In this document: positions 35,945-44,438 of the stretch, one piece after another
Numbering within the stretch: the stretch's first letter is position 1
How the letters are laid out: each line of letters opens with the position of its first letter
NCBI GenBank assembly: GCA_047639555.1
Contig: JBLIOE010000014.1
Span: 13,623-77,622 of the forward strand
Source of the DNA: JAJRXC01 sp047639555
GTDB lineage: Bacteria > Actinomycetota > Acidimicrobiia > Acidimicrobiales > Aldehydirespiratoraceae
DNA: 64,000 nucleotides
Direction of reading: 5' to 3'
The notes under the pieces: model-generated
Seen by the model: only the letters and a program-made list of their open reading frames with translations
The model's database searches: none
Told to the model about the DNA's origin: nothing
Program-made: the position numbers and the translations under genes

Positions 35945-36034
35945 CCACCTAGCCTTACAGGTTGTGACTAAAGGCGACATCCGGACAGGTAATACGGCCC
36001 ATGAGTCGATCTCTACGCGTGACGATTCAGAGGC

Positions 36035-38905
36035 ATGAGAAAAGTGCGCGCGGAGAGGCGCCCCACGATCACACGCGGACGATCGATCCGCACCAAGTTG
36101 ACCGTTTCGGTACTCGTTGCCGCGCTGTCACCGCTCGCGATTGTCGCGCTTGTCTCCTACAACTCTCAGGAAACGATCGCCGTCGAGAATGCGTTCGAAC
36201 GGCTTGAGGGAATTGCTGCCGCTCAGGTTGGCCAGCTCGAAGGCATCGTGAGCGCCGATCGAGAGATCGCCGAAGTTCTCGTGACCCAAACCTCGATCCG
36301 GCACGGGCTCGTCTCCGCTGACCCCATCCAAGTCGAGATAGCGCTCAAGGCGGCAGTCGCGGAGGTCGACCGGCTGCAGTCGGCATCGGTGACCGACATG
36401 GCCAGCAATGTGGTCGCCGCGAGCGGCGCTTCGGCCGTGGAACGAGTGGAGGCCGTCCGAGGTCGACTGACGATGGACGGCAGCTTCGAAGGTGTTGTTG
36501 TTGAAGGCGCTGGCGGTGAATCCGTCGTCCTCAGCGCAACACCCGTCATCGTCGACGGCGAACGTGTCGGTTTTGTGATTATCGAGACGAGTCTCGATGC
36601 AATTACCGCGCTAGCCACGAACTACGCAGGTTTGAGCGAGACCGGCGAGACCAGCGTTGCGCAGCGTGGTCCCGACGGTGGCGCGGAGTTCATCGCTCCG
36701 CTTCGATTCAAGGACGGAGCGGTCCTCAACCTCGTGATTCCTGCCTCCGCCGCTGAGGCCCCGATCACGCTGGCGATGGCTGGCGAGGAGAGTCGCTTCG
36801 ATGGCGTGCCCGACTATCGGCAGAAGGATGTTCTCGCCGTCACCCGAAGTGTCGAAGGACCCGGCTGGGGTGTGGTGGTCAAGATCGACCGGGCGGAGGC
36901 GCTCAGCGGCCTGGCTAGCTTCCGAAACACGCTGATGGGTGCGCTGTTCGTGAGTGCCCTACTCGTCATCGTTCTGGCAACACTCTTCGCTCGCTGGATC
37001 ACTCGCCCGATCGAGCGAGTGACGAACGCGGCGGTCGCGGTAGCGAGCGGTGATCTCGACCGACGTGCCCATATTCGAAGCCGCGACGAGATCGGTGCGC
37101 TCGCCCACGCCGTTGCCACCATGGCGGACACACTTGTCGACTCGGCCGAAACGGAAACGAAGCGGAGCTCGGAGCTCGAGATTGTCAACGCGCAGCTGGC
37201 GACGAGCGACGCGCAGGTGCGCTCAATCGTCGACAACGCAGCGGAGGGCATCATTGCCTGCGACCGTCACGGAATAATCCAGCGAGCGAACGAGGCTGCG
37301 GGCTCGATCGTCGGCCTGGATCCCGACCTTCTGACCGGCTATAGCTTTGGAACGTATTTCGGCATGGCGGCGCAGTCAGAGGACGCCTTCGTCCCGATGC
37401 GCGAGAACATGCTCGAGTGGATCTACAAACAACCGCAAGAAGTTGTCGGGTTGTACGCCCGCCGCGACGACGGTCGTCGAGTGCCGATTCGTATGGCGCT
37501 CAGCCGCGTCGATCAGGGTGGCGAAGTCTTCTACACCGCCCTGGTCCGTGATGTTTCCGAGTCACTTGAGTTCGAGCGCCGGTTGTGGGAGTCGGCCCAC
37601 TACGACGGACTGACCGGTCTCCCCAACCGTGAGCTCTTCCTGGCTGAGCTAGAACATGCACTCACCGAACGCGAAGCCGGCACTTCCACCGCGGTGCTCT
37701 TCGTAGACCTTGATCGCTTCAAGGTCGTCAACGACGCATGGGGCCACGCCGCCGGCGACCGGCTCCTCGAGCTCGTTGCCGCTCGTCTCAACAAATCGCT
37801 TCGAGACCACGACCTGCTCGCCCGTTTCGGTGGCGACGAATTCGTCGTGATGGCTCGGGGAAGCATCGATTTGACCGAGCTGACTGAGCTCGGCCACCGC
37901 ATCATTCGAGAGCTGGAGTCGCCCTTCCATCTCGGCGAACACACCACCTACATCGGTGCCAGTGTCGGTCTCGCTATCGCGGACTCGGATGACACCAGTG
38001 CCGACGACCTCGTGAGCCAGGCCGATGTTGCGATGTACGGAGCGAAGGCCGGCGGTCGCGGTCGCGTGTTGGTCTTCGACGCCGAGATGCGCGAGCGGGT
38101 GCAAAAGCGCCACGTGCTGCACACCGACCTAAAAGAGGCGATCGATGAGCATCAGCTTGAAGTTCACTATCAGCCGATTGTTGCTCTTAGTTCCGGCGAG
38201 TTTGTCGGCGCCGAGGCGCTCGTGCGCTGGAACCATCCGAAGCGCGGAATGATCGCGCCCGACGACTTCATCCCGGTCGCGGAAGAGACCGGCCTCGTGA
38301 ATTCGATTGGTCGCATAGTCCTGCAGTCGGTTGCTCGGCAGATCGTCGAGTGGTCCGGCCGAACCGGCGGATCGCCTCGTATCGCCGTGAATATGTCCGC
38401 TCGCGAGATTATGGATCCAACGATCGTTCAGTCCGTGCTCGGAATTCTTGTAGACGCGGGAGCGCCGCCCACCCGTCTCACTATCGAGGTGACCGAGAGT
38501 GTGCTGGTGACCGACGCGCGGACGGCGATCGACAACCTCGGCCGACTTCGGGCTGCGGGCATTCAGATAGCGCTCGACGATTTCGGCACCGGGTACTCAT
38601 CGCTGACCTACCTGCGGGACATGCCCGTCGATATTGTGAAGATCGATCGTCGCTTCATTTCGGAGCTCTCGGAGTCGGGCCCCGAAGCATCAATCGCCGC
38701 GATGGTGCTGGGCTTGGGCAAGACCTTGGGACTGGTCGTTGTCGCTGAGGGTGTTGAAACCTCGGCCCAACACGATCGTCTCGTCGAAGTCGGCGGAACC
38801 CACGCGCAGGGCTACCTCTACGCCCGCCCCGGACCGCCCGAGCAGATCGCCGACCTGCTGTGGCCGTCGGACCGAACCGTCGATGTCGATTCCTTCAACG
38901 GCTGA
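36035..38905 (+). CDS. membrane sensor with Cache-like, HAMP, PAS, GGDEF and EAL domains
   Basis: 956 aa. Domains in order: membrane span about 20-42; an extracytoplasmic Cache-like sensor about 43-298; second span about 300-322; HAMP about 325-377; a coiled linker; PAS about 395-515 (DNAAEGIIACDRHG); GGDEF about 525-690 with motif at 599-603 and an RxxD inhibitory site (RDHD) five residues before it; EAL about 705-945 with EAL at 727-729 and DDFGTGYSS. Both enzyme domains look intact, so it could make and break cyclic-di-GMP in response to an external ligand. The ATG lacks a spaced Shine-Dalgarno; GACGAT lies 8 nt upstream. Confidence 0.92.
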   Translation: MRKVRAERRPTITRGRSIRTKLTVSVLVAALSPLAIVALVSYNSQETIAVENAFERLEGIAAAQVGQLEGIVSADREIAEVLVTQTSIRHGLVSADPIQVEIALKAAVAEVDRLQSASVTDMASNVVAASGASAVERVEAVRGRLTMDGSFEGVVVEGAGGESVVLSATPVIVDGERVGFVIIETSLDAITALATNYAGLSETGETSVAQRGPDGGAEFIAPLRFKDGAVLNLVIPASAAEAPITLAMAGEESRFDGVPDYRQKDVLAVTRSVEGPGWGVVVKIDRAEALSGLASFRNTLMGALFVSALLVIVLATLFARWITRPIERVTNAAVAVASGDLDRRAHIRSRDEIGALAHAVATMADTLVDSAETETKRSSELEIVNAQLATSDAQVRSIVDNAAEGIIACDRHGIIQRANEAAGSIVGLDPDLLTGYSFGTYFGMAAQSEDAFVPMRENMLEWIYKQPQEVVGLYARRDDGRRVPIRMALSRVDQGGEVFYTALVRDVSESLEFERRLWESAHYDGLTGLPNRELFLAELEHALTEREAGTSTAVLFVDLDRFKVVNDAWGHAAGDRLLELVAARLNKSLRDHDLLARFGGDEFVVMARGSIDLTELTELGHRIIRELESPFHLGEHTTYIGASVGLAIADSDDTSADDLVSQADVAMYGAKAGGRGRVLVFDAEMRERVQKRHVLHTDLKEAIDEHQLEVHYQPIVALSSGEFVGAEALVRWNHPKRGMIAPDDFIPVAEETGLVNSIGRIVLQSVARQIVEWSGRTGGSPRIAVNMSAREIMDPTIVQSVLGILVDAGAPPTRLTIEVTESVLVTDARTAIDNLGRLRAAGIQIALDDFGTGYSSLTYLRDMPVDIVKIDRRFISELSESGPEASIAAMVLGLGKTLGLVVVAEGVETSAQHDRLVEVGGTHAQGYLYARPGPPEQIADLLWPSDRTVDVDSFNG

Positions 38906-38943
38906 GCAAGGCCGCGGGACTCGTCACGCGCGAGACTCCCGGA

Positions 38944-39402
38944 ATGGCTGGGAACGTAACGGGCACTGCAAGTGTCGATATCGAGTGTCCGATTGAGGAC
39001 GCCTTCGCCGCAATCGCGGACGTCACTCGAATGGGCGAGTGGAGCCCAGAGACAACGGGAGCCCGTTGGGTTGATGTTGATGGACCGGCCGTTGGTGCCG
39101 CGTTCGCGGGCGACAATGAGGCTCGCCTCGGGCCGGTCGTCTTAAAACGATGGACAACCACCTCAGTCGTTACCGAGTGTGAGTCGCCAAACGTGTTTGT
39201 GTTCCTCTCGGAGGAGACCACCCACTGGCGTTACGAATTTACGGCGATCGACGGCGGCACTCGGATCACCGAGTCGTTCTCGTTTCCGCCGGTCGGCGGG
39301 CTGCAGCGGGTTCTCTACAACGCGCTGGGGAACCGTCGGAAGCAGATGATTCGGGGCATGGAGTCCACCCTCGCGGCGGTGAAGTCGGCCCTTGAGAGTT
39401 GA
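38944..39402 (+). CDS. SRPBCC-family protein (polyketide cyclase/dehydrase-like)
   Basis: 152 aa helix-grip (START/Bet v 1) fold. The opening SVDIECPIEDAFAAIADVTRMGEWSPE is the typical first strand and helix pair, with the final long helix at RKQMIRGMESTLAAVKSALE. These proteins bind hydrophobic ligands such as lipids or sterols, and some are cyclases. No catalytic residues can be assigned. The start is 38 bp after the GGDEF-EAL gene; GAGACT 6 nt before the ATG could drive a leaderless transcript. It is convergent with an acyl-CoA dehydrogenase gene 6 bp away. Confidence 0.8.
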   Translation: MAGNVTGTASVDIECPIEDAFAAIADVTRMGEWSPETTGARWVDVDGPAVGAAFAGDNEARLGPVVLKRWTTTSVVTECESPNVFVFLSEETTHWRYEFTAIDGGTRITESFSFPPVGGLQRVLYNALGNRRKQMIRGMESTLAAVKSALES

Positions 39403-39408
39403 GCTCGG

Positions 39409-40596
39409 TTAGGTCGGTCGCGGTTCTCTCGGCAAGCCGAGCGCCCGCTCGCCAATGATGTTGCGCTGAATCTCGTTGGTTCCCGCGAAGATCGACGCGG
39501 CCCGGTAGTAAAGCCACGAACGTTGCCATCGGCCGTCGGCCGGATTGCCGACGGCCCCGCGCCAGAGGGGGGCGTCGTCGCCCAGCACCCGCATAGCGGT
39601 GGCATGCATTCGTTGGCTCATCTCGCTCCAGTAGAGCTTTGCGGTCGCCGCTTCGGGGCCGAGCTCGCGTCCGTGTTGGAGGCGTGAGAGGGATCGCCAG
39701 TTTTGTAGTTGGAACAAACGGAGCTCGACGAATGCCTGGGCGAGGTCCTGTTCGACTCTTGGGTCCTTGAGCATGTCGCGGTCGTGGGCCAGCCGGTAGA
39801 GCTCATCGAGGAGCTGGTTATGGATGACGAGCTGGCGCGGACTCGTACCCCTCTCGTGGGTGAGGGTCGAGCCCGAGACCGCCCATCCTTGGTGTTCGGG
39901 GCCGATCAGCTGGTCGTCGGCGACGAACACTTCGTCGAAGAACACCTCGTTGAAATCGGCCTCGTCGGTGATCTGGCGTAGAGGACGAATGTCGACCCCC
40001 TCCGCCCGCATGTCGACCATGAACGCCGAGATCCCTTTGTTCTTTGGTGCATCGGGATCGGTTCGGGCCAGGCAGAGCCCCCAATCCGCGAACTGGGCGT
40101 ATGACGTCCAGACTTTTTGCCCAGACAGACACCACCCACCATCCACGCGTCGAGCGCGAGTGGAGACTGCGGCGAGATCCGAACCGGCATCAGGTTCTGA
40201 GAAGAGCTGGCAGAAGAGCTCGCTTGCGTCGAGGATCCCGGGGAGCCAACGCGCCTTCTGATCGTCGGTGCCGTGCGCGAGAACTGTCGGGCCTACGAGG
40301 TTGACGCCGATACGACCAACGAGCTCCGGCGCCCGTGCTCGAGCGAGTTCCTCCTGCACGATGTAGTGGTCGAGGGGGGTGGCGGCTCGGCCTCCGTATT
40401 GCGACGGCCAGGTGACACCGACCAAGTCCGCTCCCGCGAGTTGGCGCTGCCAGTTACGGAGGAAGTCCACTTCTTCGGCGAGATCGTCGAAGAGCGGAGG
40501 AAGACCCACCCCGTACTCCCACGGAAGATTTTCCTGAAGCCACTCGCGGCACTCGGCCCGGAAGGCCTCCTGCGCGGCTGTGGGTGTGAGGTCCAT
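39409..40596 (-). CDS. acyl-CoA dehydrogenase (FadE-like)
   Basis: 395 aa. CQLFSEPDAGSDLAA and LSGQKVWTSYAQFADWG belong to the FAD-binding middle domain. The C-terminal FAGTNEIQRNIIGERALGLPRE segment is the conserved end of the flavin site. It is a close paralogue of the product at 52708-53871 (shared GQKVWTSYAQFA, EPDAGSDLA, same end). It starts head-to-head with a second, shorter dehydrogenase gene (66 bp apart). In steroid degradation such pairs can form alpha2beta2 dehydrogenases; whether this pair does is not known. Confidence 0.92.
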   Translation of the reverse strand: MDLTPTAAQEAFRAECREWLQENLPWEYGVGLPPLFDDLAEEVDFLRNWQRQLAGADLVGVTWPSQYGGRAATPLDHYIVQEELARARAPELVGRIGVNLVGPTVLAHGTDDQKARWLPGILDASELFCQLFSEPDAGSDLAAVSTRARRVDGGWCLSGQKVWTSYAQFADWGLCLARTDPDAPKNKGISAFMVDMRAEGVDIRPLRQITDEADFNEVFFDEVFVADDQLIGPEHQGWAVSGSTLTHERGTSPRQLVIHNQLLDELYRLAHDRDMLKDPRVEQDLAQAFVELRLFQLQNWRSLSRLQHGRELGPEAATAKLYWSEMSQRMHATAMRVLGDDAPLWRGAVGNPADGRWQRSWLYYRAASIFAGTNEIQRNIIGERALGLPREPRPT

Positions 40597-40662
40597 GGTG
40601 CGGGTCTATCAGGGGCTGACACGACTGTCAGAAAGTGTGACGGCATCCTACGATGCGTCTCG

Positions 40663-41700
40663 ATGGACTTTGATCTCTCGCCGGACCAGCTGGCACTCCA
40701 AGAAGCGGCTTCACATCTACTTGAGGCCGAATGCCCGCCCGGCCGCGTGCGGGCGGCAGAGGATGGCTTCGACCCCGAGTTGTGGTCGGCCATGGTGGCC
40801 CAGGGTTGGACCGGCATCGACGTGCCCGAGCAGTGGGGCGGCGTCGGGCTCGGCCCGGTCGAGGCTGCGGTGTTGCTTGAACAAGCGGGCGCCCACCTGG
40901 CACCCGTGCCGCTGTCTCAGCAGCTGACGGCGCTCTGTTCACTCGCCCCCACCGAGTGGGGCCCTCGACTGGTGGCCGGTGAGGTGATCGCGGCCGTAGC
41001 TCGCACGGTGCTGACCCAACATGGCGACGGGTCGGTGAGTGGTTCGCTCGAGCCGGTTCTCTATGGCGACCGAGCCGACGTCGTCGTCGCGCCCGCCGGC
41101 TCATCGCTTGTTGCGATTGACCTTCGGCCGATGTCACGCTCGGCCGAGCCGGCAATGGATCGCACCCGGTCGCTATCGCGTCTCGAGTTCGACAAATTCC
41201 CCGCAACGGTGGTCGGTGATGCGTCGGCCGTCCGGGCGCACCTCGACCGCGGCGCGGTCGCCCACGCCGCGGAGATGCTGGGCGCGGCCGAGGCCGTGAT
41301 GCACCTTGCGGTGGACTACGCGAAAGAACGCCACCAGTTCGGTCGACCGATTGGCAGCTTTCAGGCGGTGAAACATCGGTGTGCCGACATGCTGGTCGAC
41401 GTCGAAGGAATGCGATCGGCGGTGTACCACGCGGCTTGGGCGCTGGGAGTCGACGACGACGAAGCATCAATAGCGGCCTCCACCGCCAAGGTCTGGTGCT
41501 CGGATGCCGCGCTCCGGGTTGCCGAGTCAGCACTGCAAGTCCACGGCGGTATCGGCTTCACCTGGGAGTCCGACGTGCATCTCTATCTCAAGCGAATTCA
41601 GCTCGACTCCGTGGCGTTCGGCGACGCTCGTCATCACCGCACTCGCCTCGCTGCGCTCCTCCGCGAGAAAGTAGAGACTGGCGGCTCGGTCCTGTCCTGA
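40663..41700 (+). CDS. acyl-CoA dehydrogenase, short form
   Basis: 345 aa, shorter than typical members. The N-terminal helical domain has GWTGIDVPEQWGGVGLGPVE. The middle domain is reduced and lacks the usual EPxAGSD motif. The C-terminal helices keep RHQFGRPIGSFQAVKHRCAD and VHGGIGFTWE. This pattern suits the weaker, non-catalytic-type subunit of a heteromeric dehydrogenase, which may pair with the longer divergent protein at 39409-40596 (inference). TACGAT 8 nt before ATG 40663 supports the start; the in-frame extension upstream is a shadow of the divergent gene. Confidence 0.87.
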   Translation: MDFDLSPDQLALQEAASHLLEAECPPGRVRAAEDGFDPELWSAMVAQGWTGIDVPEQWGGVGLGPVEAAVLLEQAGAHLAPVPLSQQLTALCSLAPTEWGPRLVAGEVIAAVARTVLTQHGDGSVSGSLEPVLYGDRADVVVAPAGSSLVAIDLRPMSRSAEPAMDRTRSLSRLEFDKFPATVVGDASAVRAHLDRGAVAHAAEMLGAAEAVMHLAVDYAKERHQFGRPIGSFQAVKHRCADMLVDVEGMRSAVYHAAWALGVDDDEASIAASTAKVWCSDAALRVAESALQVHGGIGFTWESDVHLYLKRIQLDSVAFGDARHHRTRLAALLREKVETGGSVLS

Positions 41701-41714
41701 GCCAGCATGGTGGG

Positions 41715-42935
41715 GTGACTATCGATCATCGCACCCGCTTGCAGAAGGACGAACGGCACCTCACGGTCGCCGAAGTATTCGACGACGTGATCCCAACCGC
41801 GCTTGCCACCCATGGTGATCTCGCCGGCCGCGGCGTCGACTACAAGGAGCTTCCGCCGCTGGGCTTGCAGGTCGACGGGATCGGGTTCACCCTCTCGTCG
41901 GTGGCCGGTGTGCTCGCGATGTCGAAAGGCGTCGGCGACGTCGGTGTGGTGGCGGAGATGGCGGAAGACGCGCTGTCGGATCTTGTGCAGGACAGCCAGT
42001 CGACCATGGGCCTGGCCATGACCTCGCGAGTCCAGCTGACGGCCGGAAACATCAACGACTGGATTGGCTGGGAGCCCGTGCTACGGGCATTGCTCGATGG
42101 CCGCAAGGTACATGAGACCGGTGACGTCACGTTTGCTGGTCTCGACGGTGAACCCCTCGATCTGTCCCGCTCGTTCACGATCGACGACGATCGCGAAGAG
42201 GTCGCTCACTTCCTCGCCGAGGCCGGATTCCTGCACATCACCGATGTGTTCGAACCCGACGAAATGGCGCGCGTTTCTCGCGATATCGACGAGTGGATCG
42301 CCAAGGCCACTCCCGATGACGGCGAGTCGTGGTGGGCCGACAACGACGCCGACGAACACGTTGCCGTGCGGGTGTTGTTCTTCTACGAGAAGTCGGCCGC
42401 GCTTCGAGAGTTGGTCGAGGATGACCGCTACCAATGGCTCGCGGGTCTCACCGGCGACGGCCACGCTCATCGAGGCGGCGCCGAAGGTCTCGTGAAGCCT
42501 CTCGGCATTGTGCGCGGTCTATCCGATCTGCCGTGGCACAAAGACTGCGGCCAGGGTCGTCACTCCTACATGTGCAACTCGATGACCACTGGCATTTCCG
42601 TCACCGGTGCCGACCGGGTCAGCGGCGCGCTTGGCGTGATCCCCGGGTCGCATCGAGCGAACACCATCGCAACGATGCGAGACCCGAAGCTTGACCTTGC
42701 GCCTCGGATGCTCGAGACGAAGACGGGTGATGTCACCGTCCATTGCAGCGACACGCTCCATCGCGCGCACCCGCCCGTCGAGCGCCCACGCCAGGTCGTT
42801 TACAGCGGGTTTGGCCTGGCGCCGCTTCCCGGCGATGAAGTGAAGCCCAACCCGCGCTACAACCGAGAAGCGCGAGCCGAGCTCACCGATGTTCAGGACC
42901 GAATCCAGGCGGCCGACAACCCGCTCAGCTCGTGA
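41715..42935 (+). CDS. phytanoyl-CoA dioxygenase (PhyH) family protein with N-terminal extension
   Basis: 406 aa. The C-terminal ~240 residues carry an Fe(II)/2-oxoglutarate dioxygenase core: HxD in LPWHKDCGQGRH and the distal His in HCSDTLHRAHPP, with an Arg for 2-oxoglutarate in the RPRQVVYS strand. The N-terminal ~150 residues have no recognised domain. It would hydroxylate a lipid-like or CoA-bound substrate. The start is GTG 41715, with CAGCAT 6 nt upstream; no ATG fits the start of homology. It follows the short dehydrogenase gene after 14 bp and overlaps the VOC gene tail-to-tail by 11 nt. Confidence 0.83.
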   Translation: MTIDHRTRLQKDERHLTVAEVFDDVIPTALATHGDLAGRGVDYKELPPLGLQVDGIGFTLSSVAGVLAMSKGVGDVGVVAEMAEDALSDLVQDSQSTMGLAMTSRVQLTAGNINDWIGWEPVLRALLDGRKVHETGDVTFAGLDGEPLDLSRSFTIDDDREEVAHFLAEAGFLHITDVFEPDEMARVSRDIDEWIAKATPDDGESWWADNDADEHVAVRVLFFYEKSAALRELVEDDRYQWLAGLTGDGHAHRGGAEGLVKPLGIVRGLSDLPWHKDCGQGRHSYMCNSMTTGISVTGADRVSGALGVIPGSHRANTIATMRDPKLDLAPRMLETKTGDVTVHCSDTLHRAHPPVERPRQVVYSGFGLAPLPGDEVKPNPRYNREARAELTDVQDRIQAADNPLSS

Positions 42936-43356
42936 ACTCGAAACACTGCACCTCGACCATCATCGGGAGCAGGAAGCCCACATAGAAGTTGTGGAGGCGA
43001 AGGACACCGTGGTCCTCCACGTCGTAGTCGATGAGGTCGACGCGTTCGTCCTTTTCGGCGTAGGCCTTGGCCCGAGCAAGAACGCCGTGAAGCTGTTCGA
43101 CGGTGTCGACCTGCAGACCGAAGTGGTCGAGACGGGGCGCCTGCATCGGTTCGTCTTCTGCGATGAGGAACACGAACTGGTCATAGCTGTGGACTCCCAT
43201 GACGAGGCGCTTGCGATCTTCGGTCATGGTCGGATGTTCTTCCCAACCGAACACCTCGGCATAGAACGCGGTGATGTCGGCGCGACTCTTTTCGTCGAGC
43301 GCGTCGGGAGCCATGCTCATCGCGACATGGTTGAACTTTGTTGGGTAGTCGCTCAT
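42925..43356 (-). CDS. VOC (glyoxalase/dioxygenase) superfamily protein
   Basis: 143 aa, one pair of beta-alpha-beta-beta-beta modules. NHVAMSM near the N-terminus and DHFGLQVDTVEQL in the middle occupy the places of the metal-ligand strands; a Glu near the C-terminus (MVEVQCFEF) could complete the site. It may be a glyoxalase, isomerase or fosfomycin-resistance-like enzyme, and no more can be said. Its start overlaps the Zn-dehydrogenase stop by ATGA (43356-43353). Confidence 0.75.
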   Translation of the reverse strand: MSDYPTKFNHVAMSMAPDALDEKSRADITAFYAEVFGWEEHPTMTEDRKRLVMGVHSYDQFVFLIAEDEPMQAPRLDHFGLQVDTVEQLHGVLARAKAYAEKDERVDLIDYDVEDHGVLRLHNFYVGFLLPMMVEVQCFEFTS

Positions 43357-44384
43357 GGTGAGACCATGACCTTTCCGGGAAGGGTTCCGGCCCGCAGCTG
43401 TTGCATTACCGGAAGAAGATTGTCGAGATTGACGTCGGCGGGTTCGATCAGCAGGTCGAGCGGGAGAGTGCCGCGGCCGATCAGTTCGAGGGCGTCGCGG
43501 AAGCCGAACTCGTCATAGTTGAACGCGCCGGTAATGCGGAGTTCGTTCAAGATGATGCGATTGGTATCGAGGACGGGGTAGTCGAGGCCCGTGCCAACGA
43601 GCATGAGTAGTCCACCGCTGGTGAGCTGGGTGAGGCCGATCTCCGCCGCAGCCCGGACGCCCGACGTTTCGAACACCACGTCGACGGCCTGTTCGGCCAG
43701 TTCGCCGGGATGACCGGGAACGCTGAGGTCGTCGGCGGAATCGACGGGGGCGCCGAGCGATTCGGCCAACTCGGCCCGGCGTGAACCGGGCTCCACCGCG
43801 CGGACTGCCACATCGCGCTGGCCGAGGATCGCGATGATCGCGGCGCCGATAGGGCCCGCGCCGAACACTCGGGCGGTTTGGTCGGCGGTGATCCCCGACA
43901 GGTTCACGGCGTGGAGCGCCACGGCGAGCGGCTCGGTGTATGCCGCGGCCCGAGCATCGATGCCGTCGGGCACCGGGATCAGCGTGGTTGGGTCGGCTCG
44001 TTTGTAGGTGGCGAACGCGCCGGACTCGCTCGATGTGCCGGCGGCATCGCGATTGCGACAGAGATTAGGTCGACCTTCGACGCACCGTTCGCAGGTGCCA
44101 CAGATTGCGGCCGGCAGGCCGACAACAAGCTGACCGGCGACGAGGCCGGTGCCTCCAGGGTCGACAACCCGCCCGGACCATTCATGCCCAAAGATGGTGT
44201 CGGGAACACCCCAACCATCGAGCACCATGTGGAGGTCGGTGCCGCACACGCCGCAGTGCTCAACTCGGATCAGCGCTCGAGTGTCATCGGCAACCGGTGT
44301 GTCGACGGAGGTGATCTCCAACTCGCCGCGGCGGCGGTAGATCGCCGCGTCCATCGTTGGAGAAACCCGAACCCCGTTTGCCAT
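43353..44384 (-). CDS. zinc-dependent alcohol/polyol dehydrogenase (MDR family)
   Basis: 343 aa medium-chain dehydrogenase. Catalytic zinc residues appear in CGVCGTDLHMV and GHEWSG; the structural zinc has four Cys in CGTCERCVEGRPNLC. A Rossmann loop GAGPIGAA binds NAD(P). It resembles threonine/sorbitol dehydrogenases (SDR-independent). ATG 44384 is chosen as the start with GAAGCT 6 nt upstream; an in-frame continuation far upstream is an antisense shadow of the amidohydrolase gene. It is coupled to the VOC gene and divergent from the amidohydrolase gene. Confidence 0.88.
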   Translation of the reverse strand: MANGVRVSPTMDAAIYRRRGELEITSVDTPVADDTRALIRVEHCGVCGTDLHMVLDGWGVPDTIFGHEWSGRVVDPGGTGLVAGQLVVGLPAAICGTCERCVEGRPNLCRNRDAAGTSSESGAFATYKRADPTTLIPVPDGIDARAAAYTEPLAVALHAVNLSGITADQTARVFGAGPIGAAIIAILGQRDVAVRAVEPGSRRAELAESLGAPVDSADDLSVPGHPGELAEQAVDVVFETSGVRAAAEIGLTQLTSGGLLMLVGTGLDYPVLDTNRIILNELRITGAFNYDEFGFRDALELIGRGTLPLDLLIEPADVNLDNLLPVMQQLRAGTLPGKVMVSP

Positions 44385-44438
44385 GAATTCAGCTTCGCAC
44401 AGACCGGGCGTGTGAATCGACCGTGGGATGATGCGGAC

